Source of the DNA: Acanthacorydalis orientalis
Lineage: Eukaryota > Arthropoda > Insecta > Megaloptera > Corydalidae
Assembly (NCBI GenBank): GCA_034766995.1
Contig: CM068320.1
Coordinates: forward strand, 8,717,001 to 8,781,000
Length of the DNA stretch: 64,000 nucleotides
Direction: 5' to 3'
Under the pieces are notes generated by a model. That model was given only the letters and a program-made list of their open reading frames with translations. It did no database searches and was not told where the DNA came from. Below, piece by piece: positions 58,684 to 64,000 of this stretch. A program made the position numbers and the translations under genes. Every line of letters begins with the position of its first letter. Within the stretch, counting starts at the first letter, position 1.

Positions 58684-60399
58684 TAAGTAAAAAACTAAGT
58701 AACTTTGTCATTCTATATAGTAAATTATGATTTTTTTTTGTAAAACTTGTAACATTTTTGTAAAAATCCATCGAAATTGGTTCAATGATTCTTGATTATT
58801 TGACGTTAAAAGCCATTTTCAAGTTTTCAAAACTTCGTCGACCACTCGTTATAATAAAGTGTTGGTTTTCAAAAAGTTAACAACATTTTCTACATTTTTC
58901 TTCCAGGTAATTCTTGTTTCGCGTCGACAATTCTGTGTAATATCTCATTAAAATTTAGAAAAACATGAAAAATCTTTGGTTGATATTTTTACACAGAATA
59001 TATATATATATATATATATCAAGTATTTTATAAAAAAAAACATTTCTAGTCTCTATGAAAATAACATATATCTAAGGATAAGTATTAATTATATAGTGAA
59101 AACCGCATGAAAATCGTTTCAGTAGTCTAGGATTTTGCTTTGCATACGATTTATTGACTAACAAAGTCTCTTTTATAATATTAAAAGATAATATCTCCTG
59201 TGAATTTTTTTCTTGGTTGTATAAATATAGTGTTTTATATAAAATTGTATTCTCTGTTTTACAAGGTCGCTTGAGATACTGCCTCGCGTATAGAATTATG
59301 TAAAATTTATTTCTAATTAAAAAAAAGTTCATAAAACATTTTAAAATTATAAAAATACTGTAAATAGACTTAAAGGATTATATCAGATTAACGTTTTTTT
59401 CCCCCAATTCTTTTATTAGTAATATTGTCTCCCTATCGATAGGTTTTTTTCTAATAATCTTATCAATTTTTGTCATCGCTCGTACCATTTATATACAAAT
59501 GTCAACATGTAGACGTGAATTATTTGGTAATATTTGTATTTAATATTCACTTTACGCTTTAGTGCCTCTATATCATTAACATACATAATAAATTATCCGT
59601 AAATAACATTATTTTAATATTTTAATTATAATCGTTTTCAATTAATAATTCATCCGTATCATTTAATATTACATGTGTGAGTGAAGAAGGTTCGGAAATA
59701 TTTCTTTTATTTGTTTCAAAATATGTACATAGTAATATGTTTACATTTCCACAATTTTCTGTATTTATTAGGTTGATTTTTAAGTAATGTAGTTATACTG
59801 AAGTTAAAAATGTGGTACAAAATAGTTTTATCGGTTTCAGACTATTATTATATATTCTTTCTCGTTGTTAATAACCTATAAATAATGTTCTGCTTATATA
59901 TATGCTTTTAGATTTCCGTTTTGTAAAAATCTGAGGGTTTTGAATGGAAAATTCATTAAATTCTGATTTCAACTTCTTTTGCAAAAAATGTATTGAACGA
60001 AATAATAATTTTATAGAACTAGATCTGGCGATTAGTGACTGAAAGATTACAACTAAACCGAATTACTGTATGTTTTCTTAAAAAAAAATTTAATGACTAC
60101 TAAAACAGAATGCATAAAACATGTTAATTTTCAGAAATATACACATAATTAATGCATAAACTTAGAGATGCTAAATACGACATTGTTTTTAACCTATTCT
60201 GTTTTTATACTAAATATTTGAATTGTTTTATTTTATTTGGAAAAATTTGTTTCATAAGTAATTTCTTAACGATAAGAATGTGCATTTTAAAAAGTGAAAA
60301 CTCAGACTACAGAACGAATTTTCGTTTAAAGAAAATTTTTTTTTAATTCTGTAAATTATATATAAAAAATATTATTTATATAGTCTTTTATTTTAAATT
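58684..60399. other. AT-rich noncoding stretch
   Basis: Contains a short (TA)n at 58998-59020. ATTAGGTTGATTTTTAAGTA at 59768 loosely resembles an Hsmar1-type terminus, but there is no partner end. No gene. Confidence 0.5.
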
Positions 60400-60480
60400 T
60401 TTAATACTATTATTCTCTTTCAGGTAAGTTCGTACAAATTTCATTATAAGTTGTCTTCAGATTTTATTTCTTTGGTAAGT
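60400..60480 (+). promoter_or_regulatory. Candidate recursive splice site with RS-exon
   Basis: The pyrimidine tract TATTATTCTCTTTCAG ends at 60423 and is followed without a gap by the donor GTAAGTT at 60424. A second donor with a near-perfect U1 match, GTAAGTATA, starts at 60475, making a 51-nt would-be RS-exon (60424-60474). TTTTTAATAC, about 25 nt upstream of the AG, could serve as branch region. It has the same organisation as 20713-20799, on the same strand, 39.7 kb downstream. Motif-based inference only. Confidence 0.65.
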
Positions 60481-60554
60481 ATAATATTTATTAAATAACA
60501 TTTATTTTGCTTTAATGTTGACATTCGAAGATGCCTGAAAATGTGTACACTTAC

Positions 60555-60557
<3 letters not shown>

Positions 60558-60630
<73 letters not shown>
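60558..60630. repeat. (TA)n microsatellite
   Basis: Pure TA run of about 73 bp. Confidence 0.95.
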
Positions 60631-60633
<3 letters not shown>

Positions 60634-61419
60634 TGCATTTTAAAAAGTGTGATGCGTTTTGTAATTTTATTTTCATAGAATATTGTAGCTTTTTCACTAT
60701 AGCCTTTTTGTGTTATCTTTGAAATACACTTATTCCATTAAAAAAAATTACAGAACCTATTTCTAATAGTTTTTCATTGTTATCATCGAAGACAGAATTT
60801 TTTTTCTTCTCAAAAAAATACTTTAAAATTCCATTAAATTGTATTATCATTTAAGAAAGATTGTTTTTAATATTTTTTCTATATTTTCATTTTTTATTTG
60901 TTCCAGTTTTCAAGTTTGTTTACTATTCTGTTTCTTTATTTTATCGATATATTTATCGTTTTCTTGCTGTTTATTAATGATAAAGTATAATTATAATTAA
61001 ATAATCTAAGAGAATTCAAACAAGTCCAATTTAGAATACATAATATTAATTTTTCATAATTGTGATTATTTTATTGTTGCAATATTATCAATTGCCTTTT
61101 TTAAATGTTTTAATTGGTCTACAGTCGACCTCTTAACCATTATTGTACTAAACTATTTCTTTTTCAAATCAGTTTATATTACGCTGTAAAATTGTATGTA
61201 ATATTTATTATAAATCAGACTAGTTTAATTTTTCTAGACAATAATAATTGCATGACCGCGAGGTGAACATTATTATTACTTTATTATTATTATTATTTAA
61301 ATGCTTCAATTTTACGTATGATATCGATTCGTAAATACATTTTTTTTGTATTTATTGACAAATAAGAATATTATAAATGTATCCTGTTTACATACGATAA
61401 AAAAAAGAATTTTCATTGA
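60631..61419. other. AT-rich noncoding stretch
   Basis: Nothing recognised. Confidence 0.5.
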
Positions 61420-61960
61420 AAGAAATGAGTTCCGTCCAAATGACTTCTATTTAAAACGGTCCTTGAACTAATTTCAGTCAGCCACACAAATTCATAAACC
61501 AGTCATCATTTGTTAAAGTTGTCAAATTTACTTGCAACAAAGTAATTTAGAAACTGCAATTCCAGCCCACACCGGTTGTCCATTTTGGAAATTTACTTAT
61601 AAATCCATTGATTTTATTATATTTATTTTGAGACTGTATCTCATTCAAACAATGTCACTGTTGACATGTTTCTGTGAACACTGTCAACGTAAATAGTACC
61701 TGTTCCTCTTTTTATGTCTTTGGACGTCAGCCAAATTCTACAGGAATGAGAATTTATTGATAACGATAGTCTCTGTTGCTGACAATAATCACGCAACTGC
61801 TCAGTTCTTTGTTGGGACCGCGAATCAGTCACTTCGATAGCATTCTTCTCAAATGTTTGGCAGCTATTTACTTGAATCGTCTTCGTTCCTGTGTTGTAGG
61901 CGTTTCGGGTTCATAAACATTGCGGTCAGTTGACATTTATTCGTATTTATCAACGTACGA
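61420..61960. other. Higher-complexity segment of unknown nature
   Basis: Less AT-rich than its flanks. On the minus strand one frame gives TDSRSQQRTEQLRDYCQQQR followed by LSLSINSHSCRIWLTSKDIK, and another gives FPKWTTGVGWNCSF across a stop. Both have the look of decayed coding sequence, but I recognise no family. It could be an old transposon relic or a regulatory island. Confidence 0.25.
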
Positions 61961-62692
61961 AAACTGTCTGTACCAAGGTTATTGATTTAATCACAACTGT
62001 TTTATAATATTGACGCCATACTATTTCTTAACTAAAGATCTTTATTTAAATTGTATTTTAGATTTGAACATGCTCAATTCAACGTGATAAAACTTGGTAA
62101 TTTCAAGTAGACTAATACGATTTGTTTCAATTTGTCAATAAGTATGTCAGCGGTTAAATTTTTATTTTAAATTGTCTAATTTTTCTTGTGTGACTTCTTT
62201 TGTTATTTTTCAGTGTTACTCCATTTTTAAAAACGTAGGATTTTTAAATACACGATATATATACACACATCACACAAAAGCCAGCAAAAATATGTCCTCA
62301 GTGAAATTTATCACTTTAACCTTTTTATGTAACTTGAAACGAAGATATATTTAATACCTTCATTATTTGCCGAATCTTACATACTTGCAATGTAATTTTA
62401 GCGGAAAATAGAAATGATCGATAATATCCAATTATATTACTATTACATAATATGATATATTAATAGGTAAATATATAATAGTAGCTACTTTATATTGAAT
62501 ATTTTTATAATAAACATTGGAGAAACAGTATTCGAAATATGTGAATAACAAGTAGATTAGTAATTCAAATTCTCAAATCTATGTGTTTATATTTGCTTTT
62601 AATTGGATACAATGTTTCCATATCGTTTTATCTTTTCCATTACTGTAAAAAAGTGTCCAATGAAGAAATAAGACATAATAATGTAGAAAATA
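61961..62692. other. AT-rich noncoding stretch
   Basis: Nothing recognised. Confidence 0.5.
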
Positions 62693-63924
62693 TTGGATTA
62701 GTGCAAAAGTTCGCATATACGATTCAATAGGCGGTGTTAATAGTACCGCATGGCGCCGGTCATGATTGAAATGTATTCATGTTATATGTCGTTTAAAAGG
62801 TGACAGTTACAGCTGTCATTTGAGCGTCAATCGTATTTGTTTCGATTGGGTCTGTAAGAAAATTTTCTGGAAATGGACGACGAATGGACACTTTTGTCAT
62901 CTTGTCTTGTACGAGTTTCGGAAAGGAGTAACTGTTGGCCTGACAACAAAAATATTCGGGAGGTTTATTTGGTCCATTCACTCTCATTTTTAACTGTGAA
63001 AAAATAGTTTATTAAATTTCGACTTAGTGATTTTAACTTCGAAGCTCAATCTCATTCTCGAGGTCGACGATGGTGGGGTGTGCGCTGTAATTAACAATAA
63101 CTCGCTAATTTCGACGGAAGAGGTTGTCGAGACACTCAGCATTGACAGATCAACTGTATTTCGGCATTTAAAAAAGCTGGGGTTCATGTTGAAGCTCGAT
63201 ATGTGGGTGCCGCACTCGTTTGAAGAAAACAAGTTTGGTCACATCTCTTTGGCAGTTTCTTTGTTCGGACGCATCAGCGAAGAGTCTTTTTTTGGATCGA
63301 TTGATAACTGGCGATGAGAAAAACGTGGAAACAAGCGAATGAAGGGGCTGAACCAGTCGCCAAAACTGGCTTGTATTCGATGAAGATATTGCCGTGTGTT
63401 TGGTGGTATTGCAAAGGTGTTGTCTATTTTGAGCAGTTCCCACGAGGCGAAATGATTACTAATGGGAAGTACCATCAACAACTAACCAATCTGAACGCAG
63501 CAATTAAAGAAAAGTGTCCGATTTTGACCAATCGCAAGGAGGTCCTTCCACCACGATAACTCAAAACTACATACATGAAAACTGAGTTCAAAAACTGAAT
63601 CTGTTGAAATGGAAAATCGTATCACAATCACCGCATTCTTCTGACATTGCACCTTCGGATTATCATTTATTCCGGTTGCTACAGAACAGTTTAAACGGTA
63701 AAAAAATTGTCACCGTAGAAGCAGTCAAAAACCACCTCACTGCCTTTTTTGTCGAAAAACCGCCCATCTTTTACGAACGAGGAATCCAGCAGCTTCCTGA
63801 GCGTTCGAAAATGATTTCAGAAAACAATAGTGAATACGTAATGGATCAATAAAAGCGTTTTCTGCGAAAAATAATCGTCTGAATTTCAATTTCAAATCGT
63901 ATACGAACTTTAGCGCTGATCCAA
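62693..63924 (+). mobile_element. Full-length mariner with well-preserved TIRs
   Basis: The left end TTGGATTAGTGCAAAAGTTC and the right end read inward, TTGGATCAGCGCTAAAGTTC, are near-identical, and both run into CGTATACGATT-like sequence. TA target duplications are present on both sides (62691-62692, 63925-63926). Length 1232 bp. Confidence 0.92.
62873..63852 (+). pseudogene. Mariner transposase pseudogene with all three catalytic Asp codons
   Basis: The ATG at 62873 gives MDDEWTLL. After a frameshift LVLYEFRKGVTVGLTTK shows the first helix-turn-helix. ISTEEVVETLSIDRSTVFRH then LKKLGFMLKLDMWVPHSFEE is the second helix-turn-helix and linker. LITGDEKNVE carries the first catalytic Asp (the usual Trp after DEK is Asn). 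LPCVWWYCKGVVYFEQFPRG and GKYHQQLTNLNAAIKEKCPI follow. FHHDNSKLHT has the second Asp and SSDIAPSDYHLFRLLQNSLN the third. GIQQLPERSKMISENNSEYV ends the protein in the family's usual way at the stop 63850-63852. There are about five frame changes or stops. It is the least decayed transposase here, but inactive as it stands. Confidence 0.9.
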
Positions 63925-64000
63925 TATAACAGATACACATATGCTGCAAAAAATTACAGTTAGCCCTCCTGGACATGCTGTACAGGAGTGTTATTTTTAC

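Noticed and set aside
63168..63481. Minus-strand open frames over the 62693 mariner
   Set aside because: Antisense shadows of the transposase; the plus strand carries the conserved motif order.

Overview
This 64 kb window is AT-rich eukaryotic DNA, most likely from an insect and possibly a hemipteran. The evidence is the mix of mariner, piggyBac, pogo/Tigger, hAT and RTE-like relics, intron-style splice signals, and the absence of bacterial-style gene packing. The species guess is weak. I found no intact host protein-coding gene, tRNA, rRNA, CRISPR array or operon. Most long open frames are translations of (TA)n runs or of decayed transposases.

Layout. 0-5 kb: (TA)n arrays, a DUF4817-type transposase tail, two perfect hairpins and a CpG-richer segment. 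5.5-6.9 kb: a full-length but dead mariner. 7-13 kb: mostly unremarkable AT-rich DNA with a pogo/Tigger-like remnant. 13-16.8 kb: a foldback MITE, a piggyBac 3' half, very long (TA)n arrays and a CpG-rich segment. 18.8-19.5 kb: an internally deleted DUF4817-family element. 20.7 kb: a recursive-splice-like site. 20-25 kb: more foldback MITE copies and a deleted mariner. 33.5-35 kb: RTE-like LINE fragments embedded in (TA)n. 36.4-39.8 kb: an Hsmar1-type mariner nested in a foldback MITE, followed by a mori-type mariner relic. 41.5-47 kb: a hAT-like element carrying a nested mariner derivative, and a piggyBac C-terminus. 51-59 kb: three copies of one deletion-derived mariner and a 1.4 kb LINE fragment. 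60.4 kb: a second recursive-splice-like site. 62.7-63.9 kb: a nearly complete mariner.

The most interesting signal is two plus-strand sites where a pyrimidine tract and CAG run directly into GTAAGT (junctions at 20733/20734 and 60423/60424). Each is followed 50-60 nt later by a second GTAAGT donor. This is the architecture of ratchet points with recursive-splicing exons known from very long introns. Together with the lack of ordinary exons, it suggests that much or all of the window lies inside a giant plus-strand intron. About a dozen higher-GC, CpG-bearing islands scattered through the AT-rich DNA would then be candidate intronic regulatory elements. A second theme is repeat biology: a non-autonomous mariner family whose copies share one internal deletion, a foldback MITE family with at least seven copies, nested insertions, and (TA)n arrays at the edges of or inside LINE sequence. 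All calls were made by eye, without database searches.
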